Shown in pieces: positions 1 to 7,873 of a stretch of 64,000 bases of DNA. Within the stretch, counting starts at the first letter, position 1; each line of letters starts with the position of its first letter. Origin of the DNA: Mitsuaria chitosanitabida ATCC BAA-476 = NBRC 102408 (GTDB lineage Bacteria; Pseudomonadota; Gammaproteobacteria; Burkholderiales; Burkholderiaceae_C); assembly GCF_001598255.1 (NCBI RefSeq), contig NZ_BCYP01000024.1:62001-126000 (forward strand), in the 5' to 3' direction. A program made the translations under genes and the position numbers. The notes under the pieces were generated by a model. That model saw only the letters and a list, made by a program, of their open reading frames with translations. It searched no databases and was not told where the DNA came from.

Positions 1-1061
1 GTCGAGGGAATCGACAGATCGATGCTGCGCAGTTCGAGAGCCTCATCGCCCTCGTGCCGACGGAGGGACCAGACGTCCGCCTTCCCGCGGCGATAGACGT
101 CCATGCGCCTGCGCGCATGGTCCACCAGCACGTATTCCTGCAGCGAGGCCATCTGGCAATAGGCATGAAGCTTGGTGCTGCGGTCGCGCCGCTCGGTCGA
201 ACGCGACTGGACCTCGATCAACGCGAGGGGCGGCGACATCGCCGGTTGCGCGCCATCAGGCTCGGACGAACAGGCGATCGCGACGTCGGGAAAGAAGGCG
301 TCCCCGGTTTCCTCCGCCACCAGCCGGGCGTCGGCCATGTAGCACCGACACCTCGTGCCGCGCAGGTGTCGGTCGATGGCGAACGCCAGGTTGATCGTGA
401 CCCGAACGTGCCCCAAGACGGCGCCGGTCATCGCGAGGATGCGACCGCCGATGAACTCGTACCGCAGTTCCTCGTCCGCATCCCAGGCGATGAACTCGTC
501 CAGCGTCAGCCGTGGTTCCTGTCGGTCGAGTCCGTCGAAGACGCTTGACAGCGGCACGCGCAGTCCGAGCGACAGGGAGTCCAGGGACGACGATGTCGGA
601 TCCGACACTTCCATCCAGTCACCCGCGGCATCGCGGTGGTGGACGGTCACGGACCTGCGCTCGATGTCCACGCTGATGAACTCGACCAGGCTGCGAATGC
701 GCTTCGCCGCGGCCGCGCGCCGTTGGAGCTCCGCCTCGTCGGCGTCGGCCGACAGGATCTCGATGACGAGGCGAGGCGTGCATCCTTCCGGCGACGGCCC
801 GAGGACGACGGCATCCGGGTAGATCACGCCGTGGCTTCCCACCCGGACGTGCTGACCTTGGATACGAACCGCATAGGTCGAGTCCGGGAGCTGCCGCTTC
901 AACGCCGTGGAGAGATTGACCAGCACCCGGAAGAAGCGCGGGTCTCTCTCCCGCATGCCGTGCGGCACGCCATCGATCAGCTCCAGCAGCCCATCGTGCT
1001 CCGCCTCCAGGTCGAGATGTTCATCCGCCGTCATCCGCAGCGCTTCATGCAGGTAGGCCAT
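1..1061 (-). CDS. Tandem Uma2-family (DUF820) endonuclease-like protein, partial
   Basis: The minus strand is open in one frame from the left window edge to an ATG at 1061, with GGAG about 6 nt upstream, giving at least 353 residues. Two Uma2-like units follow each other. Unit 1 (about residues 5-178) has LLELIDGVPHG, VIYPDAVVLG and PRLVIEIL. Unit 2 (from about 184) has LRYEFIGGRILAM, FFPDVAIAC, LALIEVQSRS and LQEYVLVDHARRRMDVYRR. These match the PD-(D/E)xK core of Uma2, with D83/E101 and D260/E284 as the likely acidic residues. Uma2 proteins are normally single-domain and about 180-200 aa, so this one is double length. Unit 1 is the more divergent and may be inactive. The C-terminus lies outside the window. 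Function is not established for the family beyond a predicted nuclease fold. It lies downstream of, and co-oriented with, the flavin monooxygenase gene, 146 nt away. Confidence 0.85.
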   Translation of the reverse strand, partial: MAYLHEALRMTADEHLDLEAEHDGLLELIDGVPHGMRERDPRFFRVLVNLSTALKRQLPDSTYAVRIQGQHVRVGSHGVIYPDAVVLGPSPEGCTPRLVIEILSADADEAELQRRAAAAKRIRSLVEFISVDIERRSVTVHHRDAAGDWMEVSDPTSSSLDSLSLGLRVPLSSVFDGLDRQEPRLTLDEFIAWDADEELRYEFIGGRILAMTGAVLGHVRVTINLAFAIDRHLRGTRCRCYMADARLVAEETGDAFFPDVAIACSSEPDGAQPAMSPPLALIEVQSRSTERRDRSTKLHAYCQMASLQEYVLVDHARRRMDVYRRGKADVWSLRRHEGDEALELRSIDLSIPS

Positions 1062-1207
1062 CCGTCGCTCCAGCCCGTTCAACCAACAAGCCGGTGATTC
1101 TTCGCAGGATGGCAGGCCGTGTCGCTGACTCGAATCAGCGTGAGTTGGCCGAAGCCACACGGATCGGAGCGGATGGGTGACTGATGTCGGGAGCGAGGTT
1201 CCGAGCG

Positions 1208-2503
1208 CTAGGTCGAGCCCGGCGACGACCCCGGCGGCGCGGCCACCGGCGAGGTCGCGACCGTCGTCTGCCGATGGCCGGCCGCCGCCTTGTAGCGCTT
1301 GACGAAGGCGTCGACCTCCGCCGGATCGATCACGTCCTCCAGGCGTGCGAAGCCCTCGGGGGCGCGTTCCTCGACCATGTCGAGGATGTAGTCCAGCCCT
1401 TCCTGCCGGTTGAGCTCCACGATGCGCGCGCACATCGGGCGGCGCTCGGCCTCGTAGTTCGCCAGCGCCGTCTCCACGCGGCGATCTTCCCGGAAGGCTT
1501 TGGCGATCGCGGTCGCGTCGAGGATGGCCTGCGTCGCGCCGTTCGAGCCGATCGGATACATCGGATGCGCCGCGTCGCCCAGCAGCGTGATGCGACCGTG
1601 GCGCCAGCGCGGCAGCGGGTCGCGGTCCACCATGGGCCATTCCAGCAGCTGCGTCGCCTCGCGGATCACGCCCGGGACGTCCAGCCAGGGGAAGCGCCAG
1701 CTGCCGAAGGTCGGCAGCAGATCCTCGATCGAGCCCGGCTTGTTCCAGTCCTCGCGGCCCGGCGCGGCGAGGCCGCCGCCCAGGCCGTCCTCCCGCAGGC
1801 GCCGGTCGCAGATCCAGTTGATCAGCTGCAGACCGTCGGGGCGCGGGGGGGCGATCGGGTAGACCACGAACTTCGCGCGGCGATGGCCCGCCTGCACCAT
1901 GGTCCGCCCGTCGAGGAAGGGCTTGGCCAGCGAGGTGCCGCGCCACATCATCATCCCGTTCCAGCGCGGCGGGCCCTCGTCCGGATAGAACTGCCGCCGG
2001 ATCGCCGAGTGGATGCCGTCCGCCGCGATCAGCACGCTCGCGCGGCGTTCGACCATTCGGCCGTCCGGCGTCGCGAGCTGGGCAATCACCTCGTCGCCAT
2101 CGAGCCGCGCGCCGGTGATGCGCTCGCCCAGGAGGAGGCGCTCGGTGCCCAGTCGCGCGACGGCCTCGCGCCACAGCATCAGCTGCAGCTCGCCGCGATG
2201 CACGCTGAACTGGGGATGGCTGTAGCCGCCGGCCAGCCCGCGCACGTCCTCGTAGAGGGTCTGGCCATGCCGGTTCGCGAAGACCAGCGCCGAGGTCGGC
2301 ACCGCCATCGCCTGCAGGGCGGGCAGCAGGCCCAGCTCGTCCAGCACCGCCACCGCGTGGGGCAGCAGGTTGATGCCGACGCCCAGCGGCTTGAGCTCGG
2401 CGGTGGCTTCGCAGACGGTGACGCGATGACCGTCGCGGTGCAGCGCCAGCGCGGCGGCCAGGCCGCCGATGCCGCCGCCGGCGATCAGGATGTCCAGGGG
2501 CAT
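1208..2503 (-). CDS. FAD-dependent aromatic-ring monooxygenase
   Basis: Predicted cytoplasmic single-component flavoprotein hydroxylase (UbiH/salicylate hydroxylase-like superfamily), 431 aa. The N-terminus has the Rossmann dinucleotide motif ILIAGGGIGGLAAALAL. A mid-protein region reads LIAADGIHSAIR, and the FAD-ribityl motif TLLGDAAHPMYPIGSNGA follows near residue 300. The chosen ATG at 2503 has a GGAGA Shine-Dalgarno and places the GxGxxG fold at residue 8, as usual for the family; a longer in-frame start at 2596 would add a non-conserved tail running through the putative operator. It is transcribed away from the MarR gene at 2617. With the Bug-type binding protein nearby, this suggests catabolism of an aromatic acid, but the substrate cannot be read from the sequence. 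Confidence 0.9.
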   Translation of the reverse strand: MPLDILIAGGGIGGLAAALALHRDGHRVTVCEATAELKPLGVGINLLPHAVAVLDELGLLPALQAMAVPTSALVFANRHGQTLYEDVRGLAGGYSHPQFSVHRGELQLMLWREAVARLGTERLLLGERITGARLDGDEVIAQLATPDGRMVERRASVLIAADGIHSAIRRQFYPDEGPPRWNGMMMWRGTSLAKPFLDGRTMVQAGHRRAKFVVYPIAPPRPDGLQLINWICDRRLREDGLGGGLAAPGREDWNKPGSIEDLLPTFGSWRFPWLDVPGVIREATQLLEWPMVDRDPLPRWRHGRITLLGDAAHPMYPIGSNGATQAILDATAIAKAFREDRRVETALANYEAERRPMCARIVELNRQEGLDYILDMVEERAPEGFARLEDVIDPAEVDAFVKRYKAAAGHRQTTVATSPVAAPPGSSPGST

Positions 2504-2582
2504 GGGAGTCTCCAGGGGAAGGTCCGGCTGCCGAGGATCTTGCGCCCGCGGTCGGCCGAATCGGGGCAGGGTAAGCGAGATA

Positions 2583-2597
2583 GTTGCGCTGTGCAAC
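2583..2597. promoter_or_regulatory. Palindrome in the monooxygenase/marR divergent region, likely MarR operator
   Basis: GTTGC-gctgt-GCAAC is a 15-bp interrupted palindrome in the 113-bp divergent region, 20 bp before the MarR-type start codon. On the minus strand it overlaps a weak -35-like TTGCAC that sits 17 bp from TACCCT, a possible -10 for the monooxygenase gene. MarR dimers usually bind such palindromes over promoters, so autoregulation and control of the divergent enzyme are likely. This is an inference from position and symmetry. Confidence 0.5.
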
Positions 2598-2616
2598 AGA
2601 ATCTAAGCTGAGCCCG

Positions 2617-3147
2617 ATGAGCCGTCCCGCCGCCACCAGGATCGTCCCCGAGCCGCCCGAAGCGCCCTTGCTGCCTGTGCCCGGGCTCGACTACGGCGTG
2701 CTCGACGAGCTGCTGGGCTACGCGCTGCGGCGCGCGCAGAACGCGCTCTACCTGGACTTCCATCGGGCCACGGCGGAGCTCGACGTCAGCCCGCAGCGAT
2801 TCGCCGCGCTGGTGCTGGTGGGTCGCAATCCCGGCATGCGGCAGGGCGTGCTCGGGCAGGCGATGGGGCTGCATCGCAGCGGCGCGCTTCGCCTCACCGA
2901 CTGGCTCACGGGCCGCGGGTGGGTGGAGCGTCGCGACGATGCCGAGGACGCGCGCAGCTGGGGCCTGCATCTGACCGCGCAGGGCAAGCGCAAGTTGACC
3001 GTGCTGGAGCGCCGCGTGCGCGCGCATGACGAGGGATTGATGAGCGGCCTGGGCGAGAACGCCGCGCGGCTCAAGGCGGATCTGGAGCGATTGGCCATCG
3101 TGGCCGCTGCCGCGGCTGCGGCGATCGAACCGAGCCCTTCGAAGTAG
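2617..3147 (+). CDS. MarR-family transcriptional regulator
   Basis: A 176-aa winged-helix regulator. After a Pro-rich N-terminal tail come the dimerisation helix (GYALRRAQNALYLDFHRATA), the recognition helix region (MRQGVLGQAMGLHRSGALRL) and the wing (VERRDDAEDARSWGLHLT), in the usual MarR order. The ATG at 2617 is preferred over an upstream in-frame TTG at 2584, which would put the start inside the palindrome. It lies divergent to the flavin monooxygenase and ahead of a Bug-type binding protein. It is probably a ligand-responsive repressor of the monooxygenase. The inducer is unknown. Confidence 0.9.
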   Translation: MSRPAATRIVPEPPEAPLLPVPGLDYGVLDELLGYALRRAQNALYLDFHRATAELDVSPQRFAALVLVGRNPGMRQGVLGQAMGLHRSGALRLTDWLTGRGWVERRDDAEDARSWGLHLTAQGKRKLTVLERRVRAHDEGLMSGLGENAARLKADLERLAIVAAAAAAAIEPSPSK

Positions 3148-3240
3148 CGAAGGCCGACCCAGGAGACGGAAGGATCGGTGGTGACCGGTCGGTCGACCCA
3201 TGTGGAAGTCAGCAAGACAGACAACGACAGGAGACAAGCG

Positions 3241-4230
3241 ATGACCCGAACTGGAGTGGGCCGGAGAGCGGCCTGTGCGTGGATGGTGGCCGGCCTGTCC
3301 GGTGCGAGCGGCTTGGCGCGGGCGCAGGCCGTCGCGACGCCGCGGATCCTGGTCGGCTTCCCCGCGGGCGGCTCGGTCGACGTGAGCGCGCGTCGCGTCG
3401 CGGAAGCCTGGCGGGGCCGGCTGGCCGAGATGGTGATCGTCGAGCAGCGCGTCGGTGCCGGCGGCCGGCTCGCGATCACGGCGCTCAAGGACGCGCCACC
3501 TGACGGCGGCACGCTGCTGATGAGTCCGTCCTCGATGTTCACCATCTATCCGCATGTCTATCGGAAGCTGGCCTACAAGCCGGACTCCGACGCGATCGCC
3601 GTGTCTCCGATCGCGAACGCGACCTGTGGATTCGGTGTCGGCCCGATGGTGCCGGCCTCGGTGAGGACCTTGGCCGACTTCGTGGCCTGGGCGAAGGCGC
3701 ATCCCGAGCAGTCCGCCTACGCGACGCCCGCCGCCGGCGCGATGCCGCACTTCCTCGGCGACCAGTTCAAGCGCGCCGCCGGCATCACGCTGACGCATGT
3801 GCCGTATCGCGGCGCGGCGCCGGGCCTGCAGGACCTGATGGGCGGTCAGATCGCCTCGGGCTGCTTCATCCTGGGCGACTTCCTGCCGCACCTGCCGGGC
3901 GGCCGGCTGCGCATCCTCGGCGTGACCGACCACGAACGCTCACGCTTCGCGCCCGAGGTGCCGACCTTCGCCGAGCAGGGCTTCAAGGGGATCATCGGCG
4001 TCGAGACCTATGGCCTGTTCCTGCCGCCGAAGACGCCCGCGGCCATCGTGGACAAGATGTCGGACCTGGTCCGCGTCGCGCTGCGCGAGAAGCAGGTCGT
4101 CGAGGGCCTGGCGAAGCTGGGCTTCGAGCCGCTCGCCATGGCGCCCGCCGACTATGCCCGTCGCCTGGCCGCCGAGCGCGTGCAATGGGGCCCGATCGTG
4201 CAGGCCTCCGGCTTCTCCTCGGACGACTGA
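3241..4230 (+). CDS. Bug/TctC-type tripartite tricarboxylate transporter substrate-binding protein
   Basis: A 329-aa periplasmic solute receptor of the Bug family, which is expanded in Burkholderiales. It has an Arg-rich, Tat-like export signal (GRRAACAW, then a hydrophobic stretch ending ARAQA). The mature protein begins with the family hallmark ILVGFPAGGSVDVSARR. YATPAAGAMPHFLGDQFK and THVPYRGAAPGLQDLMGGQ follow in the usual order. The start at 3241 has AGGAGA 7 nt upstream. No TctA/TctB membrane genes adjoin it, which is common for orphan Bug proteins. The ligand is probably an organic or aromatic carboxylate, given the neighbouring monooxygenase, but that is an inference. Confidence 0.92.
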   Translation: MTRTGVGRRAACAWMVAGLSGASGLARAQAVATPRILVGFPAGGSVDVSARRVAEAWRGRLAEMVIVEQRVGAGGRLAITALKDAPPDGGTLLMSPSSMFTIYPHVYRKLAYKPDSDAIAVSPIANATCGFGVGPMVPASVRTLADFVAWAKAHPEQSAYATPAAGAMPHFLGDQFKRAAGITLTHVPYRGAAPGLQDLMGGQIASGCFILGDFLPHLPGGRLRILGVTDHERSRFAPEVPTFAEQGFKGIIGVETYGLFLPPKTPAAIVDKMSDLVRVALREKQVVEGLAKLGFEPLAMAPADYARRLAAERVQWGPIVQASGFSSDD

Positions 4231-4273
4231 CCGCTCGTTCGTTCATTCGTTGCGGCGCTTGCCGAGGCAGGCT

Positions 4274-4310
4274 CCCTCTCCCGCTTGCGGGAGAGGGCTG
4301 GGGTGAGGGT
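4274..4310. repeat. REP-like palindromic repeat / bidirectional hairpin
   Basis: CCCTCTCCCGC-TT-GCGGGAGAGGG is an 11-bp perfect stem (4274-4284 with 4287-4297), followed by ctGGGGTGAGGG. This combination is a widespread intergenic palindrome in many proteobacterial genomes. It lies between the convergent Bug and MFS genes, where it could fold in both transcripts and act as a terminator or 3'-end stabiliser. Confidence 0.75.
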
Positions 4311-4313
4311 CTT

Positions 4314-5471
4314 CTACTGCCCCCGATGCAACCGCCGCCACGCCAGCAGCGCCATCGGGACGGCCGCGACGGAGAGCAGCAGGCTGAGCCCGCCGGCCGC
4401 GCTCCATCCGCCCTGCTCGACCACCGCGCCCATCAACGGCGGACCGAGCAGCGCGCCCGACGCGCCGAACTGCGTCAAGCGCCCGCTGGCCAACGAGAGC
4501 CGTTCCTTCGACCCCGCCGCCAGCGGCAGCAGCGCGAAGACCAGGCTCGGGAACACCCCGGAGCACAGGTTGATCATCACGGCCAGCGGTGCCTGCATCG
4601 ACGCGGCGCCGCCATCGCGCATCACCCCGAGGAAGCACAGCCCCGACAGCAGCAGCGAGCACCCCATCGCCACCGCGATGGTCGTCGACCGTGCGCCGTG
4701 CCGCCGCAGCAGCCAAGCGCCGAACGCGCTGGCCGGCACGTTCGCGAGCGCCGCCATCGCGGTCCAGCTGCCGGCCGCGCCCAACGACATCCCGCCCTGC
4801 GTGAGCAGGCTCGGCAGCAGCGCCAGCAACCCCACCTCCGCGATCGCATAGGCGCCGAAGGACGCGACCAGCGCCCACAGCAGCAGCCCCGTGCGGCCGG
4901 GGTGCCGATGCTCGTCGTCCTCCGACGACTCCGGCTCGGCCGGAAGCGTCCGCAGCCCCAGCCACAGCAGCACGCCGCCCGCGACGCTCAGCGCCTGCGC
5001 GGTCCGCCAGCCGACGCCGCCGGCCGCGTTCGCGTAGGCCCAGGCGCCGACCGCCATCCCCACCGGCACGAAGGTGCTCCACAAGGCCATCGCCGCGGCC
5101 TGCCGCTGGCCATGCGCCGCATGGGCGATCAGCACCGGTGCCGCGACCACGACGATCAGATAGCCCAGGCTTTCCAGCAGCCGCGCCAGCGCGATCGTCG
5201 TCACGTCCTGCGCGAAGGCCGCGGCGGCGGACCCGGCGGCCAGGCTCAGCACCGCCAGCGACAGCCCGCGTCGCAGCCCCAGCCGCGGCAGCCAGTGGCC
5301 CGCCACGCCGCCCAGCAGCGCACCGCAGACCTCCAGCAGCGAGGTCAATGCGGCCATGGCCGCCAGCCCCAGATGCAGCTCCCGCGCGATCAGCGGTGAC
5401 AGCGCGGCGAACTTGCCCAGCTGGGCTGCCGCGAACACCCCGCAGGCGTAGTACAGGACAATCCGCCTCAT
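4314..5471 (-). CDS. MFS transporter (probable drug/metabolite exporter)
   Basis: A 385-aa inner-membrane protein with about 12 hydrophobic segments in two halves of six, separated by an acidic loop (AEPESSEDDEHRHPGR, near residue 190). The motif-A region HWLPRLGLRRGL after helix 2 and RLLESLGYLIVV fit the DHA/YbfB-like major facilitator superfamily. It starts 71 bp from the divergent XRE-type regulator at 5543, which probably controls it. Substrate is not predictable. It ends just past the palindromic repeat. Confidence 0.88.
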   Translation of the reverse strand: MRRIVLYYACGVFAAAQLGKFAALSPLIARELHLGLAAMAALTSLLEVCGALLGGVAGHWLPRLGLRRGLSLAVLSLAAGSAAAAFAQDVTTIALARLLESLGYLIVVVAAPVLIAHAAHGQRQAAAMALWSTFVPVGMAVGAWAYANAAGGVGWRTAQALSVAGGVLLWLGLRTLPAEPESSEDDEHRHPGRTGLLLWALVASFGAYAIAEVGLLALLPSLLTQGGMSLGAAGSWTAMAALANVPASAFGAWLLRRHGARSTTIAVAMGCSLLLSGLCFLGVMRDGGAASMQAPLAVMINLCSGVFPSLVFALLPLAAGSKERLSLASGRLTQFGASGALLGPPLMGAVVEQGGWSAAGGLSLLLSVAAVPMALLAWRRLHRGQ

Positions 5472-5542
5472 GCCGCGATCTCCGCCACGGCCCGAGCCGT
5501 CCGCGCTCCGATCCCCGATGTCATCGATCCTTCCGCTCCCTC

Positions 5543-6115
5543 ATGAATGACGCTCCCTTGCTCTCCTGCGATGCCCGCCAGCTCGGCCGCAGTCTGCGGC
5601 TGTGGCGCAGCGTGCGCCGACTGAAGCAGGGGGCGGTGGCCGCCGAGCTCGGCGTGTCGCAGACGACGGTATCGCGCTGGGAGTCCGGTGGCAGCGCGCC
5701 GTCCTTCGACGAACAGCAGGCGCTGCGCCGCCTGATGGCCGCGCGACTGGACAGCGCCGCCGACTTCGAGCTCGGCCGGCTGGTCGAGCGCGCGCCCGTG
5801 CCCGTGCATCTGATCTGCGACCTGAGCCATCGGCTCCTCGCGATGTCGCAGGGCCGCGAGCGGCATTGCCGCCTGCCGCGTTCGCAGCTGATCGGCCGCG
5901 CGCTGTGGTGCTACGCCACGCCGGAGATCGTCGCGCAGGAGGCGCAGCTCGATGAGCTCGGCTGGTACGAGCCCGCCCCCGACGCGATCGAATTCGATAC
6001 CGGCACCGCCGTCGAGCAGGACATGCCGATCTGGTCCAGTCGCATGCGCTGGGTGCGGATCCAGCTCTCCGACGGGAGCTTCGTGCGATTGTCGGAAACG
6101 CTGGGGTTCGACTGA
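5543..6115 (+). CDS. XRE-family helix-turn-helix regulator
   Basis: A 190-aa protein. Residues about 12-62 form a Cro/C1-type HTH: LGRSLRLWRSVRRLKQGAVA, then AELGVSQTTVSRWESGGSAP. The rest has a PAS-like feel (VPVHLICDLSHRLLAMSQG and LIGRALWCYATPEIVA) and may sense a ligand; no exact family is recognised. The ATG at 5543 was chosen because the conserved HTH begins just after it. The frame stays open upstream, but only as antisense to the MFS gene. It is divergent to the MFS exporter and is likely its regulator. Confidence 0.85.
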   Translation: MNDAPLLSCDARQLGRSLRLWRSVRRLKQGAVAAELGVSQTTVSRWESGGSAPSFDEQQALRRLMAARLDSAADFELGRLVERAPVPVHLICDLSHRLLAMSQGRERHCRLPRSQLIGRALWCYATPEIVAQEAQLDELGWYEPAPDAIEFDTGTAVEQDMPIWSSRMRWVRIQLSDGSFVRLSETLGFD

Positions 6116-6121
6116 GGCGGA

Positions 6122-6148
6122 TGCGGCAATTGCGGCAATTGCGGCGGT
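6122..6148. repeat. Short 9-bp tandem repeat
   Basis: TGCGGCAAT occurs twice in direct succession, followed by a degenerate third copy, TGCGGCGGT, directly after the XRE gene's stop codon. It may be slippage-generated. No coding or known regulatory role is seen. Confidence 0.6.
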
Positions 6149-6160
6149 TGCCGCTGCCGC

Positions 6161-6188
6161 GGTGGCGGGGGGACACATGCCCGCCACC
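6161..6188. terminator. Hairpin downstream of the XRE gene
   Basis: GGTGGCGGG (6161-6169) pairs perfectly with CCCGCCACC (6180-6188) across a 10-nt loop. The hairpin lies 45 nt past the XRE stop and lacks a T-tract. It is a plausible transcript end in a GC-rich genome, but a Rho-independent mechanism is not assured. Confidence 0.4.
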
Positions 6189-6259
6189 GTAAGCGGCGGG
6201 CGAGCCCCCGTCCACGAATAAAAGATTCCGCGCGGACATCGCGGCCCGCGCGGAGAAGG

Positions 6260-6289
6260 ATCACGTCGACCCCTGGCGTGCGACGTGAT
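6260..6289. terminator. Hairpin downstream of the P450 gene
   Basis: ATCACGTCG (6260-6268) pairs perfectly with CGACGTGAT (6281-6289) around a 12-nt loop, 20 nt beyond the P450 stop codon on the minus strand. It has no T-tract. It may be a 3'-end structure, or a palindromic protein site because the arm core ACGTCG is itself near-symmetric. Confidence 0.35.
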
Positions 6290-6309
6290 GGAGAAGCGGG
6301 GCGGTCGAC

Positions 6310-7761
6310 TCAGCGCGGGAGCAGCCGCAAGCGCAGCGGCGTCCTCGGCCGCAGGGTGATGTTGAGCACCGGCTCGGGCGGCGCGTCGCCGGGCACGAGG
6401 GCGAGGCGATGGCGCTGCAGCACCATCGCGGCCACGAGCGTGATCTCGCTGAGCGCGAAGTGGCTGCCCAGGCAGACCCGCGGGCCCGCGCCGAAGGGCA
6501 TCCAGGCGCCGCGAGGGATCTCCGCGTGACCGCAGCCCGGATCGAAGCGCTCGGGACGGAAGGCCTCGGGCTCCTCGTACCAGCGGGCGTCGCGTTGCAG
6601 CACCCAGGGGGTGATGCGCAGCATCGTGCCGGGCTTGAGCTTGAGGCCGGCGATGTCGAGCTCGGCCGTGGCCTGACGGGAGAACAGCGCCGGTGCCGGC
6701 GGGTACAGCCGCAGCACTTCCTTGATGCACAGGCTGAGCCAGGGCATCCGCGTCAGGTCGGCCGCGGCAGGCGGGCGATCGCCCAGGACCTCGTCGACCT
6801 CCTCGACCGCCCGGCGCTGCGCATCCGGATGGGCGGCCATGCACCAGCCCCACCAGGTCAGCGCCGCGGCGCTGGTCTCGTGCCCGGCCAGGAAGGCGGT
6901 CATGCACTCGTCGCGCAAGGCGGTGTCGCCCAGGCGCCGGCCGTCCTCGCCGCGCAGCGACATCAGCAGCCCCAGCAGGTCGCTCGACGACGATGACCCC
7001 GACCCCGCCGACCCCGCCGCGTCCTCCGGCGCGTGTCCATCGGTGTCGTCGGCGGCATCGCGCGCCGCCTCCGCCGCGCGTCGTTGCGCCACATGGCCGC
7101 GGATCAGCTGATCCAGTGCCTTCAGCGCGCGGCGCTTGCCGGACTTCCACGGCGCCCACAGCGGCGCGCTGACCGGCACGTACATCTCGCCCATCGCCAC
7201 CCGGCCGAGCTCGTGCACCGCCCAGGCCGCCTCGGACGAGACCTCGTCGCTGCTCACGCCCGTGGTCGAGAACAGCGTCTGCAGGATCACGTCCATGGTG
7301 AGCAGCGTCATCAGCTGCTCGAAGTCGACATCGACCGGTTGCCGGCCCATGACCGCGACGCGGCCGAGCGCCCGTTCGGAGGCCTCCACCATCAGCGGCA
7401 CGAAGCCCTGTACCCGGTGCGGAGAGAACCCCGGCTGCAGCAGCTTGCGCTGGCGCTGCCAGGCCGGCCCCTCGGCCACCAGCACGCTCTGGCCATGCGC
7501 GTCGGCGAAGACCCGCGTCGCGCGCTCCCAGCGGATCATCCCGTCGTGCGCGGCGATCAGCAGCTCGCGCACCTGTTCGGGATGGAAGAAGTTGATGTCG
7601 TCCAGCCCCAGCAGTCGCTGGTGGACGACGTCGCCGTAGCGCTGCTGCAGGCGCTGCATGTGGCCGAGGTAGTCGCGCCGCATGGAGAGGACTTCGGGCA
7701 GGCCCGCCCAGCGGGGACGCGGGCCGGGGATCGATCCGGGGAAGGCAAGGACATGGCTCAT
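6310..7761 (-). CDS. Cytochrome P450
   Basis: A 483-aa soluble haem monooxygenase. All P450 signatures are present: I-helix oxygen-binding FLAGHETSAAALTWW, K-helix ExxR in KEVLRLYPPAP, the FRPERFDP meander, and the haem loop FGAGPRVCLGSHFA with the cysteine ligand. It resembles the bacterial fatty-acid/CYP4-like branch more than camphor-type P450s, but the substrate is unknown. An unusual Asp/Ser/Gly-rich insert (DGHAPEDAAGSAG, then a run of serines) sits between the G and I helices near residue 255. The ATG at 7761 was chosen because the family's Pro-rich N-terminus (PGPRPRWAGLP) starts just after it, with GGAGG upstream. It is divergent to an AraC regulator at 7874. No ferredoxin or reductase gene adjoins it, so electron partners must be encoded elsewhere. 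Confidence 0.93.
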   Translation of the reverse strand: MSHVLAFPGSIPGPRPRWAGLPEVLSMRRDYLGHMQRLQQRYGDVVHQRLLGLDDINFFHPEQVRELLIAAHDGMIRWERATRVFADAHGQSVLVAEGPAWQRQRKLLQPGFSPHRVQGFVPLMVEASERALGRVAVMGRQPVDVDFEQLMTLLTMDVILQTLFSTTGVSSDEVSSEAAWAVHELGRVAMGEMYVPVSAPLWAPWKSGKRRALKALDQLIRGHVAQRRAAEAARDAADDTDGHAPEDAAGSAGSGSSSSSDLLGLLMSLRGEDGRRLGDTALRDECMTAFLAGHETSAAALTWWGWCMAAHPDAQRRAVEEVDEVLGDRPPAAADLTRMPWLSLCIKEVLRLYPPAPALFSRQATAELDIAGLKLKPGTMLRITPWVLQRDARWYEEPEAFRPERFDPGCGHAEIPRGAWMPFGAGPRVCLGSHFALSEITLVAAMVLQRHRLALVPGDAPPEPVLNITLRPRTPLRLRLLPR

Positions 7762-7873
7762 GGCGACGCATCCTCCCCATCGCCGACGCCGCTGTCTTGA
7801 ATCGAAGCGACATCGCGGGGCTTCCTCGCGGGCGTTTCCGGGGCGAGGCCGCCTGCGCCTAGACTGCGGCGCC

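Noticed and set aside
54-1097. Plus-strand open frames across the left edge
   Set aside because: They are antisense to the tandem Uma2 frame, have Arg/His/Gln-rich shadow composition, and show no family motif.
1124-1139. Inverted repeat GCTGA-ctcgaa-TCAGC between the Uma2 and monooxygenase genes
   Set aside because: A 5-bp stem with no T-tract could easily be chance; not enough to call a terminator.
5468-7813. 781-codon minus-strand open frame over the XRE and P450 genes
   Set aside because: It is a shifted frame of the P450 gene and antisense to the regulator. Composition is shadow-like.
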